Below are positions 7,287-16,199 of a stretch of DNA of 17,310 bases, piece by piece (the first letter of the stretch is position 1; every line of letters starts with the position of its first letter). A model generated the notes under the pieces. It worked only from the letters and a program-made list of their open reading frames with translations, was not told where the DNA came from and ran no database searches. The translations under genes were made by a program, and so were the position numbers. This stretch comes from Rodentolepis nana (taxonomy: Eukaryota > Platyhelminthes > Cestoda > Cyclophyllidea > Hymenolepididae), in contig UZAE01000876.1 in assembly GCA_900617975.1 (NCBI GenBank), positions 1 to 17,310 on the forward strand, read 5' to 3'.

Positions 7287-9632
7287 ATGGCGGAAGTGTA
7301 TTCCATATATCTTATGGAAATTCTTATGCAATCCAGTGGTACTCTTTCTTTTGAAGATGCATGGCGCTATTTCTTAATGCAGTTTCCCCAAACCTGGGAT
7401 AATTTTTCCGACTTTGAGTCATTCGTCATCTCCCAACCCGTTTTGTTTGGTGTGCAAAATAATTTCATATTTCTAAAGGATACTCAACCGCTTGATTCAA
7501 TGGCCTTTATCTCTCCAGATTACAGTACCATGTATCCCGTTGCTCATGTCCATATGGCTCCACCACCACCCCCACCTCCTCCTATTATACAAACTCATGA
7601 TTTTGCTGCGGAAACTGAGGCTGTAAAATACTTTCAGCGACAAATTGGTCGCCGTAGCGAGACTTGGGTTCCCATTAAGAGTTTAGCTGGTCATCTCTCC
7701 CAAGCCTCATCAAATATACGCTCTGTAGTCGGACCTCAATCAGAATTCAAATACTTCCTCCTTCGACATCCGCGTATATTTGAAGTCCAGGGTGACTTAG
7801 TTAGTCTACGAGAGGAGATTAAATCCTCCTATCTTGTTCGTCCATCGGCCCAACTTCGCCAGAATAGCTATCGTCGTAATCGTCCCCTTTCAATGTATGC
7901 TCCTTCTGGTATTTGCCCACAGCCTCTTTCTCAAACTATTTCTGACGTCTCTGAGTATCTCAATGTCGGTGGTGCGCAATCACAATCAGTTCAAAATATA
8001 CCCCAACACTTTGATTCCGCAGATTCTCAACAAAACAAATGTCAAACTATTATCATATCTATTGCTGACTATATAGCTGCAATGTGGTTAAGGCAAGCTA
8101 TTGAAAAGTTAGAAGCAAATGGAGAAAAGACTGTTCCATTAGATAATCTTATGCACGAATTTGTCTCCGCTCCAGTTAATATTCGCAATACTGTCGGGCA
8201 GACACGTGTTGAAGTGACTGGATTTCTGGAGAAATTCAGTCAACTCTTTGAGATTGACAAGAATGTATGCAAAAATCAGGTACTTGACAAATCGAGCACA
8301 ACTTTTGTCATATCAGATACCACGTGTGCTAATGGACGCAACATCTCTCTGATAAATAAGAAAGGAGTTGCCTATTGTGTCTGCAAATCTTGGGGAATTA
8401 TTGACCTGGGTCAACATGAACATGTTTTCTTTGACAGATCTCTCTTCAAGCATGTGGAAAATTTAACAAAACATTTCACAGTAAGTAAATTTTGTTTTTT
8501 TCTACTTGTTTTTTTTAAACAATGCTACTCGTCAGATCTGGGTCAATTTAAACTACGCAGTGGATTTTAATCAATCCCATTACATCACACAGAAAATACC
8601 CTATTTTGATTGTATATTTATGGCTATATGTAGCATAAAGAAATGCTCAATCTCTGTGATATTGCGCTTTATTTATTAGCTAAAGAGAAGCTCCTTTGGT
8701 TAATTGCACGAATTAAATTGCCAAAATGTGTTTAGATTACAGTTTATTAATTTCAGAATGAACTTGCGTTCTTGTAATGCTGAATGAACTCCGGTTTAGG
8801 AAATGCTTAAATTCCTTTCTTTATAGAATTTATAGTGAATTACAAGTTGAAAAACCCTACCTTTAATTTTACAATGTTTCATATTTGAGTGACAATTTGA
8901 ACCACAGGCACCACATGAAGAAATTTGCTATCTCTCTACTGACTTACTAATGTCTTCAATTATTTGATGTAATATTATGCAAGGAATATGAAGGAAAATA
9001 GTGAAAATTCTATTTGACCTGTTTAGGTTGGTGAAACCTTATGCTTCAATGCCGTTCTGGCTCCCAAAGAATCCCGCGCAAAATGGCGTGCAACACGAGT
9101 TTGGAAGGAGTCAGATACCCTGGCTATTCAACTCTCGGGTCTTTCTTTGACACCTGTCGCAAACCCACTCCAAGCACAAAACGATTCGTTATCAGATTCT
9201 ATTGGATCCTCTGATGGTAATTCCGATTCAGGCGTTCAAGATGCCACAGTTCAGAAGCCTTCCGCTCTAATAGATAATTTCTTTAACAAATCTGAATTCA
9301 ATATTGTCCGATTGGATGTTGGCGATACGGAAAAACTCCTAGTTTTACAGGAGCCAGAGGGACTAGACGATGATAGTGATGACGAAGATATTCCACCACG
9401 TGAAAAATTTGCCAATGGAAATGTTCTAAGAAAATCTCCATCACCTGGTGATCAGAGTGATGATAACACTAGTTCGGATTTGAATACCATGTCGGATATA
9501 CCTAGTATTTCTTCCTGTCTTCCTGGTAATTTTGTTTCCTCCGGAACACAAACTTACTTCACGGGGGATATACTAGCAAAAAAAGTCTACCATGAATCTA
9601 ATGATGGCGAAACTGCGCAACAAGTTCAATAG
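7287..9632 (+). CDS. Egalitarian-like winged-helix repeat protein with S1/cold-shock-like domain and acidic tail
   Basis: Coding exons 7287-8480 and 9027-9632 join in phase 0 across a 546-nt GTAAGT...GTTTAG intron, giving 599 residues. The ATG has A at -3 and G at +4. Three similar modules lie at about 5-65, 111-176 and 262-326, each a helical stretch ending in a hydrophobic FL..P/F..L.F pattern. Module 2 (VPIKSLAGHLSQAS, then EFKYFLLRHPRIFEVQGDLV) closely resembles the N-terminal winged-helix repeats of Egalitarian. Proline 92-99 is a P8 run. Residues 350-426 (KKGVAYCVCKSWGIIDLG, HVFFDRSLFKH, KWRATRVW) look like an S1-like or cold-shock OB fold, interrupted by the intron after T398. The tail (about 430-599) is Ser/Asp-rich with LDDDSDDEDIPP and a TQT motif at 572-574. 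No 3'-5' exonuclease domain is visible. An RNA-binding adaptor role is inferred. The gene is confident; the family assignment is moderate. Confidence 0.88.
8481..9026 (+). other. Intron of the Egalitarian-like gene
   Basis: The donor is CACA|GTAAGT and the acceptor GACCTGTTTAG. Joining at these sites keeps the frame and completes the OB-like domain, with FFDRSLFKH before the intron and VGETLCFNAVLAPK after it. Reading through instead gives a stop at 8568-8570. At 8908-8936, GCACCACATGAAG and CTATCTCTC faintly resemble the retroposon terminus (GCACCACGTGGAG, CTATCACAC), possibly an old copy. Confidence 0.85.
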
Positions 9633-9925
9633 TAAGTTAAATCAGCAACAATCGACGTTGTGGTAGCAGTAGAAGTCATGCATTTTCCACCCCCAATGCA
9701 TAATCATACACCTCTCATGCCAGAGTCAGAGTGGTTACAACTCTTTCCTTTACTCTATCACTTGATTTATCAATATCTCGATAAGGCTGTGACTATATAG
9801 ACGTGTCTTCTCTCTCTTATTCTCTTCTTTCAATCTGTCTCTCTTTTTTATTCTAATATTATACTTTGAATCTGATCATGCATTGATGTTTTCACTTGTC
9901 TTTACTATCTCCCTTCTCCCCTTAG
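9632..9925 (+). other. Candidate 3' UTR intron that splits the stop codon
   Basis: The last G of the TAG stop (9630-9632) is the first base of a perfect donor, ATA|GTAAGTT. At 9924-9925 there is an acceptor, CTCCCTTCTCCCCTTAG, preceded by about 140 bases rich in CT and TCT. Splicing would join TA to A and create a TAA stop at the same codon, so the protein would be identical. The next exon would be 9926 to the poly(A) site. Confidence 0.45.
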
Positions 9926-9953
9926 AAATTCCTGTTTTTTTTAATTCATCGAA

Positions 9954-9959
9954 AATAAA
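9954..9959 (+). terminator. AATAAA poly(A) signal of the Egalitarian-like gene
   Basis: AATAAA is followed 5-25 bases later by a GT-rich element (GTGTGTTCAGACGTGT), as expected for cleavage and polyadenylation. It fits either a 327-base unspliced 3' UTR or a very short one after the predicted UTR intron. Confidence 0.65.
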
Positions 9960-9979
9960 GATCGTGTGTTCAGACGTGT

Positions 9980-10780
9980 ACAATTGGTTTGTCATGTTTT
10001 TTTGCCATTTCATGGAGTAAGTATTATTTTACTATTATTACAATAGTTATCATACTAAAATGTAAATATAATCATGGATTAGTCATAAGGCTTATTTGAG
10101 CCTAAAATCTGTTTCGAGTTGCGTGGAAAAAAGGTGTTGCATGTAAATATCACATGATTTGGTGATACTGTTGCGTCTTTATTGCTTGTGATCTCAAAAA
10201 ATCGACATTAAGCCGAACAATCAAGTAAATAAGGTCAAATCTCAACTAAAATTTAAGTTTGATTTAAACGAATATATTTGCCCAAACAAGAAATCACCAT
10301 CTTGAGTAATTCTCCAGAAACAATTAGCTACCCCATAATCTATTAGCATTCATGGGCCCAATATGGGTCTAACAATAGAGCCTTAGTAACGATTAACAGT
10401 TAAGTCTGCAACCGAAAAATATTATTTTACAAATAGAGATGGATAAGTGTCAAATTTTCAGCACTTATTTTGGAATAGATATAGCGTCGTGCAGGTAGGT
10501 GTGGAAAATTTCAGGGCGCTTTACAGGGTAATGCAATTGATCAATTTAATTCTACTTATGAGTAAGATTTTGTGTTTTTGTTACCCAAGAAAAGATTTGC
10601 CAATCGTTGATTTATGGAGTAAAATAAATTGTCACTCCTAATAAAACAATTCACTGCTCTCAGTTGCGCAGGGTTCCGTTAGAAACCCGCTGTCTATTAT
10701 TAGCTACCCTTGTTCGTTATTCATTACTTAACTACTACCGTGATCGGTAATTTCACATAGATAACTGAATTCAGCCTTAG
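9980..10780. other. Intergenic, nothing identified
   Basis: AT-rich, with short open frames only (the longest is 64 codons at 10447-10641, unrecognisable). No repeats shared with other parts of the window were seen. Confidence 0.5.
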
Positions 10781-10911
10781 CCTCTCTATATAACCAATGT
10801 AGAGGACCGCAGCACTTCCTCCGCGACGGTGGACGGCGCTCGTCCGAAGATCACGACAGTCTGGGAAAGTTAGTCTGTATGACTGTAGAAGTGTTTCCGC
10901 GACTAAATCCG
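10781..10911. other. Isolated GC-rich island with TATA-like sequence at its edge
   Basis: Bases 10801-10860 contain 39 G or C of 60 (65%), far above the surroundings. TATATAA at 10787-10793 sits 14 bases upstream. An open stretch of about 56 codons crosses it (RTAALPPRRWTALVRR and on), and a second frame reads EDRSTSSATVDGARPK and on to a stop. The core GGCGCTCGTCC-GATCAC loosely resembles a conserved 5S rRNA block, but the rest does not align. Probably a fragment of a mobile element or a small RNA promoter region; not identified. Confidence 0.35.
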
Positions 10912-11350
10912 AAACAAACTATCTATTATCATGCTTATTGCTTTTTAATTTTAGCAAAAAATTTTGTTAACAGCAAATATCCAGATTGTTTGTACCTCAG
11001 CAGTTTGCTTGCTCAAAACTTTCATTGCCCTTTGAGCCTATGATTTTTGTAGACCTTTTGTGTGAGAAGTTGACCTTTGAGACTAGTTTTTTTTGGTATG
11101 AGTAGTTGCGAGAGTTTTCATTGAATTCAAGGTATGTGGTTAAGGCCGAAACAATCCATTAAGTGTGGTAGCATAGCCCGTATTCTAATTTCATGTCGCT
11201 CCAACTCTCTTGATGCAGCTGATTTTTGTGGAAATTCGCTGTGCTAGCACAATCAAATCCGATCTTCTATAATGTTACGTTTTTTCCATTTACAGCAGCC
11301 CTGTAGTCTCCACTGCAATCCTCAATTTCATGCCTACTTGGTTTCATAGT
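10912..11350. other. Intergenic, nothing identified
   Basis: AT-rich. A - strand frame of 50 codons (11267-11419) crosses the end of this stretch and the G-rich tract; it encodes ten consecutive prolines and HEIEDCSGDYRAAVNGK. Much of its openness comes from the CCC/CCT tract, so it is not called as a gene. Confidence 0.3.
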
Positions 11351-11354
11351 ATTG

Positions 11355-11386
11355 AGAGGAGGAGGAGGAGGGGGTGGGGGTGGGGG
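11355..11386 (+). other. Purine/G-rich tract, possible G-quadruplex
   Basis: GGA trinucleotides run into three G5 runs separated by single T bases (11370-11374, 11376-11380, 11382-11386). A three-tetrad quadruplex would need a bulged fourth run from GGAGG; a two-tetrad form needs no bulge. Loops are single bases, the most stable arrangement. It lies 1.4 kb past the nearest confident gene. Confidence 0.5.
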
Positions 11387-12893
11387 CTGTGACGCATTCA
11401 CCAGTGATCTACATCTCATTATTCATTTATACCCTCTAATGATTTAGTTGACTCTCAGTCATCACGTGAGTGTCTGAAGAAGGGCTTATGCTGTTAATGG
11501 AAGTATGGCGTGCGTGAAATCCATGAGCACACTTGAAGAAAGCTACCAAATATAAACCCGAACTTTGCGAAAATCTAATCAACAAAATGTGAAAGTAGTG
11601 TTTGCTAAAATTCACCATTTATTGCACAAATAAGCACATTTTAAGTGTTTATTTAAAATATTTTATCTACTTTAATTTTTACTCCAATCACGCCATGAAG
11701 CAGGGAGTTCACATAACTCGAGCATTTAGTGATTATTTGAAGAATAGTATAAATCGAACTATTTCATCGAGTGAAGAAAGTAGTTTGAGTTTAGCCTTAA
11801 CTAACATAGTTTTAAAAGTGAGAAATAGAACCAGCTCATAAATTTTCGTTTCTACCCACCCAGTATTCATATGTGAAATTAATTATGACAACACACGATT
11901 GGACGTGTATGGGCGTCAACCTAAAATTGGTCTAACTCCCGCAATCCTCAATCCAATAGAGAACTTTTTTTCATTTCCTTTTAAAAACAGCGCTGATGAG
12001 GGGGCTGCTTTAGATTCCTTCTTATTTTATTTTCTTGGTGCCGGGTGCCTATAAAAAAGTGGAATATCGAAAAATGTCAATTAAGTTGAAGTAAACTAAT
12101 TACCGAATGCGTATTTATCTAACTACACAATTGGAGTACTTAATCTTTTCAAACTGACATGATGCCAATGATATATCCCACTGACTGGACTATGTGAATT
12201 ACTTAATAGAAAATTGATAATTATAATTATTAGATAATAACTTTACAAGACGTTTGCAATACGGAATGATGAATAGACGTGAGCACCATAAAATGTGGTA
12301 AATGCGAAGTAGATTATGTGACGATATGGTGCATAGTTCAGAAATTTAATCTTAGTCTCCTCATTGGCAAATTTTGACTTCTAGAAGAGAAGGATCACAC
12401 ATGTACTTCTATCAACTGCCCAAGAAATTCTACAAATTGCCTGCATGAACTCGCTAAATACCCCAGGGGTCGACTTTTGGATTTTGAATTATGTGATATT
12501 CAAAGCCCATATTCAATAATTGAAAATTTGAAACAATGACTACTTCAGGTTTCAAATGAAGCTAAGGTTCTTCGAAATTCTCTCTTCATACTTCCGCAAT
12601 TGAATGCTGCAAAGTTAGCTTTACCAAGAGTAACAATGGGGTATTTCATGCGTCGACAATTTCAAATCATTATATGTCTATGAATTAGTTGATTCAAAAT
12701 ACCATAATTTAGTGAATTACTCCGATTTCCTCAAACATGGGATTGATTTCCCAAGCATTATTGAATTCTAACAGCTTACTTATTTGGTAGACCTGGGTTT
12801 GTTACCCTGCAGGTCTCGTTAATTAATAAGGAAAATCAAGGATAACGTTTCTAAAAGGTGACCTGTTACAGAAAAGTGATCTACTTTCCATCA
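11387..12893. other. Intergenic, nothing firmly identified
   Basis: Frames of 60-79 codons at 11436-11841 have no recognisable domain. One exon-like piece around 12356-12456 follows an acceptor-like AATCTTAG and reads through HMYFYQLPKKFYKLPA to a stop, but this length is expected by chance. No repeats shared with the rest of the window. Confidence 0.4.
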
Positions 12894-12909
12894 CCCTAAA
12901 TGAAAATAT
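12894..12909. repeat. Target-site duplication, left copy
   Basis: CCCTAAATGAAAATAT is repeated exactly at 13234-13249 on the other side of the retroposon. The CCC part may belong to the element terminus, so the true duplication is 13-16 bp. Confidence 0.8.
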
Positions 12910-13236
12910 ATATATATTTATTTATAACAAATGGCAGGCGTATTGATAGTTATCATTAGCCCTTTAGTTGACTTCGGGCTTCACAGAGGGGAGGAGGAAC
13001 ATCAAAGTGAGAAGAATTCAGGAAGGAGAATAGAAGGGTGTTTCAAAGATGCAAAAGAAACAGACGCAAAGGCTCAGAAAGGATAAGATGAGTAGCGGTA
13101 GGGGTCGAATATGACATACAGTGGGGGTGATGGTTGTTTGAAGTGAGATGTCAACTGCCGATTAATAGACTTTTTTGCTGTATGAGTATACGTTGTCCAG
13201 GATGCACCACGTGGAGGTAAGTCTATCACACACCCC
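12910..13236 (-). mobile_element. Non-autonomous retroposon (SINE-like), longest copy
   Basis: About 325 bp bounded by an exact 13-16 bp direct repeat. On the - strand it starts GGGGTGTGTGATAGAC and ends ATAAATAAATATATATA, an A-rich simple-repeat tail typical of target-primed retroposons. Its ends match the copies at 1-33, 5761-5949 and 15021-15066. The centre (about 12985-13130) is strikingly purine-rich on the + strand and is absent from the 5761 copy. No ORF, no hammerhead core and no good pol III boxes were found, so it could be a SINE or the 3' piece of a LINE. The intact duplication suggests it is the youngest insertion seen here. Confidence 0.75.
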
Positions 13237-13249
13237 TAAATGAAAATAT
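13234..13249. repeat. Target-site duplication, right copy
   Basis: An exact repeat of 12894-12909. Together the two copies delimit the retroposon insertion. Confidence 0.8.
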
Positions 13250-15012
13250 TCGGGGGTTGTTATTAGACTACTTCAAAAAACTAGAAGGCCCACAAATCAC
13301 ATCTAAAATACTGTACTTTCTCAATTTTAAGTCCTTCGGCGAAGATAAATCTTTGTATTTGATTGAAATTAGAGTTAGTTTCGATGGAATTAGTATGGAT
13401 TAAGGGAAGTTGTGTCGCCTATTTCTATTATTATTTAACCAATAAGTTCATTTGTTGGCGGTTAAGCAAAACTCCTTGGTCTTTCATTTAGAATATGGGT
13501 AACTGTGTTCTGAGGAGATTAAGAAATCATAATTCTGGTTGGATAGAAGTTGGTCGGTATCACTGTTCTTACAATTTCAAATTTTGATAATAATCGATAG
13601 GAAATTGAGGGAAACAGATTAAAGCTGCAAACTATAAACCTGCTGATAGCAGTCCAATTTGGAAAAGTTGGAAAACAGATGGAAAATCAATAATCGATCC
13701 ATAAGTCAATGAGTGAGTCTTACATGAGAGGAAGTGATGCGATATCTGGATTAAATCGATAAAGGCCATTGACGACCCACATGGTCAAAGCGAGTGTTTA
13801 AGGATTTAAAGGCAAACTTATCATTCTGGTAAGTAAAAATTCTGGAGGAAAAATCCATAAGACTTCTATTGTTGATCAAACCCTTCATGTGAGAGGAGAA
13901 GGAGGTAATTAAGAAGATCCCAAACATACTGAGTGAACAAAATAATTAATTCTAGTAATTAACTCTTCATTTTGCCCATCATGCCCACAGACGGTGGAAT
14001 AGTCATAAATGGTATAAGTGGGTGTCAATAAAATATTAAATTTAGCTGCGTACCAACACTTTTAATCATTCAGACTCAGACCAATTAGTTTGGAATGTTG
14101 ATTGGGTGACATAGACCTTTAAAGAGCATAGAAACCGAAAGTTAAGAAGAACGTGCACATCTATTGAATAAAATGCGTTAAGTTACGTGGGAAATATATT
14201 GGAAGTATCCCAAAAAATATTATTTATTTTAAAATTAGCTTAAGTCATAACTTTAATTTACTAGAGAATTAAAATACGCTGTTTCGTGTGAATTCAAATG
14301 ATAGGGCCATTACTTTAATCTAATTAGTGCCTTCATTTCTGAAAGAAATACACTTTTAATTCAAATTTAAAAAGACTTCCAACTTTAAGGAAAATTGTGC
14401 TGTTTATTGGTGCATTTCCTAGTGCAATGTTCCATAAGTGCAATTCTACGATCCTATACTCATCGCTAAAGTGAAAAACTATTTAACTTTATTTAGAAAA
14501 ACGCGTTTACGGTTAATTGGTCAATTGACCAAATAGCTTTAAAATATTCCAAATGTTTAGCCTGATGAATGAACGAGCGTATAAGGATCGTATGTAGTTG
14601 ATTATCAATAGCTTATCAATAGAAGGCACACGTGTTCAAAGTAACGTTTAGAGAGGTTTAGAAACAATTCATGTTGGAATTTTTTGGCTTTTCGATCCCC
14701 GTGAAACCTTTTACCGAAAAAAGGGATTGACTAATTTTGCGAGAATCGCGAAACTTTTTAGAACGGATCAGTTCCCAATTTATCTGTTTTTCACTCACCT
14801 TTAAATAAAAACTGATTTTCAAAATGTGGTGCTGGTTATGTAATAAAGACTAATGGAGTTAAGTGGGAAGACTGTCAACCTTAATTATGTACTCTATCAA
14901 TAAGCATTGGATTTGGTGGACAAGAATTCGATCCGCCAATCCAGGTGACATTAATAAAACTTGAATTGTAGAGCATCAACTACCCTTTAAGTGATTCTCG
15001 TGCCACCTGAAT
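13250..15012. other. Intergenic, no gene seen
   Basis: The sequence is AT-rich with dense stops and no open frame of 60 codons on either strand. Nothing repeat-like from elsewhere in the window was noticed. Confidence 0.55.
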
Positions 15013-15020
15013 CCAAGTAT

Positions 15021-15066
15021 TTATTTATTTATTTCAAATGGTAGGCTTTATGATATTTATCAGTAG
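15021..15066 (-). mobile_element. 5'-truncated copy of the short retroposon with target duplication
   Basis: TATTTATTTATTTC, CAAATGGTAGGCTTTATG and ATTTATCAGTAGCC match only the tailed end of the longer copies. CCAAGTAT at 15013-15020 is repeated at 15067-15074, an 8-bp target duplication. Loss of everything except the A-tailed end is the signature of 5' truncation during reverse transcription and fixes the element's sense as the - strand. Confidence 0.65.
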
Positions 15067-15109
15067 CCAAGTATAAATTATATTGAACTCTATCATACCT
15101 TGAATTTAA

Positions 15110-15120
15110 CCCCCCCCCCC
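15110..15120. repeat. (C)11 homopolymer
   Basis: Eleven consecutive C bases in an otherwise AT-rich stretch. On the - strand this is a G run placed 7 bases after an AATAAA (15132-15127), so it could act as a downstream element for - strand polyadenylation. Its length may be affected by sequencing error. Confidence 0.9.
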
Positions 15121-15261
15121 TGTTAATTTATTGATTCGGTTTCTCTCGCTTGCTCACAGTGAAAGATAGCCAAATCTTTTATCTTGGTGTAGATTTTAAA
15201 ATAATTATAACAAAATAATGCTAAATTAGTTTGATGACATATGAAAGTAGAGTACCTGCAC

Positions 15262-15405
15262 TTACATAACTTGCAGTTCCTCCAGCAGTTTGTTTATAAG
15301 ATCTGCGCCACTGTATTTTCCCAGGGATGACCCTGCTTCGAACACTGACTTCATGAAAAAGATTGCACTCAAAATTATGTAGGGCTTTGCTGTAAACAGC
15401 AACAT
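15262..15405 (-). CDS. Candidate 47-residue ORF or alternative last exon
   Basis: The frame begins with ATG in a favourable context (AAAACATG) and reads MLLFTAKPYIILSAIFFM and on through GADLINKLLEELQVM to TAA: a hydrophobic stretch followed by an amphipathic helix. CTGTTTACAG at 15399-15390 is a reasonable acceptor, and an exon starting at 15389 would be in the same phase as the end of exon 3 of the candidate gene at 15528-16195, so this could be its alternative last exon. The TAA also overlaps a GTAAGT donor. AATAAA follows at 15132-15127. The length is not significant by itself, and no family was recognised. Confidence 0.25.
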   Translation of the reverse strand: MLLFTAKPYIILSAIFFMKSVFEAGSSLGKYSGADLINKLLEELQVM

Positions 15406-15527
15406 GTTTTTGCTTATTATGATGAGATATCAGTCCGAAATGTAAAAATTCTTACCTGATTATAAAACTGATCATTAAACATACCAATCTATTTATACTA
15501 GATACAAATCAGTTTTTTTTGAAAAAT

Positions 15528-16195
15528 TTAATTTTGGAATGGTGGAGCATTTAGAAGTTGTGGCCACAGAGTAAAAGCAATTACGACCCAAAATAGAATA
15601 TCACTAGGGATGGTATAGATTTCTGCCCAACCAACCAACGCATGAGCAGTTATTAATACTATGAAGGAATTTGAGGTTGGGAAGGGTGGGGGAATGAAAG
15701 AGAATTGCATGTTGATTTCATTGAAAGTGCGTCATTTATTTCTTCAATTATCCTTCGACTGGAATCCTACTGAATATGAATGTCATTTTAGAGTACATTT
15801 GCGATTGATTGTCAGTCATACACTTGGCTAGTTTCATTTGAATTTCCTTGAGTTTTGGATCTGCAAATATAGAGGCGAGAATGGTCAATATTCCCAAATC
15901 AAGGTCAAATTGATTAATTATCCTTCGTCGGGACTTTGTTTAGGCCGTCTACGTTGACTTATTTCACTGCTGTTGACTTGGATATGGATTTATGTTATTT
16001 GGGTTATTCAAAAGAAATCTTCTCAGCGATTTCTTCTCACGCCCCCTGTTCAGTGAGATTACGCCTTTAGATTAGCATTCTAGTAGGAGTGATGGTTATT
16101 CACGGATAGTAATCACATTAACGGACCTGTCGGTGTCACCAGTTTTCTACTGTAAGTCGGTAAAAGTTGAAGCGTAGATCCACCACATTCGCCAT
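15528..16195 (-). CDS. Candidate small membrane-protein gene, four exons, unrecognised
   Basis: Proposed - strand exons are 16195-16140, 16045-15978, 15860-15771 and 15658-15528, total 345 nt or 114 residues. Exon 1 starts MANVVDLRFNFYRLTVENW at an ATG with A at -3 and G at +4. Exon 3 encodes PKLKEIQMKLAKCMTDNQ, a charged helix. Exon 4 encodes two hydrophobic spans (ILITAHALVGWAEIY and DILFWVVIAFTLWPQLL) and ends NAPPFQN-stop. Introns are 94, 117 and 112 nt. The acceptors TATATTTGCAG and CCTTCATAG are good, the latter after a long pyrimidine tract. Two donors (GTGACA, GTCAAC) are weak; GTAGGA is moderate. The phases agree throughout, but with many possible sites this could be chance. No known family was recognised. 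Exons 3-4 are the best supported. Confidence 0.27.
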
Positions 16196-16199
16196 ATTT

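Noticed and set aside
8481..8570. Read-through form of the second gene giving 427 residues
   Set aside because: The extra codons follow a perfect GTAAGT donor, are Phe-rich, and cut the OB-like domain in half. Splicing to 9027 completes it in frame.
10801..10890. 5S rRNA gene
   Set aside because: Only a short block resembles 5S; the internal control regions and the overall length do not match.
11993..12000. Hammerhead-ribozyme-like CTGATGAG
   Set aside because: No matching CGAAA strand or flanking stems follow within a plausible distance.
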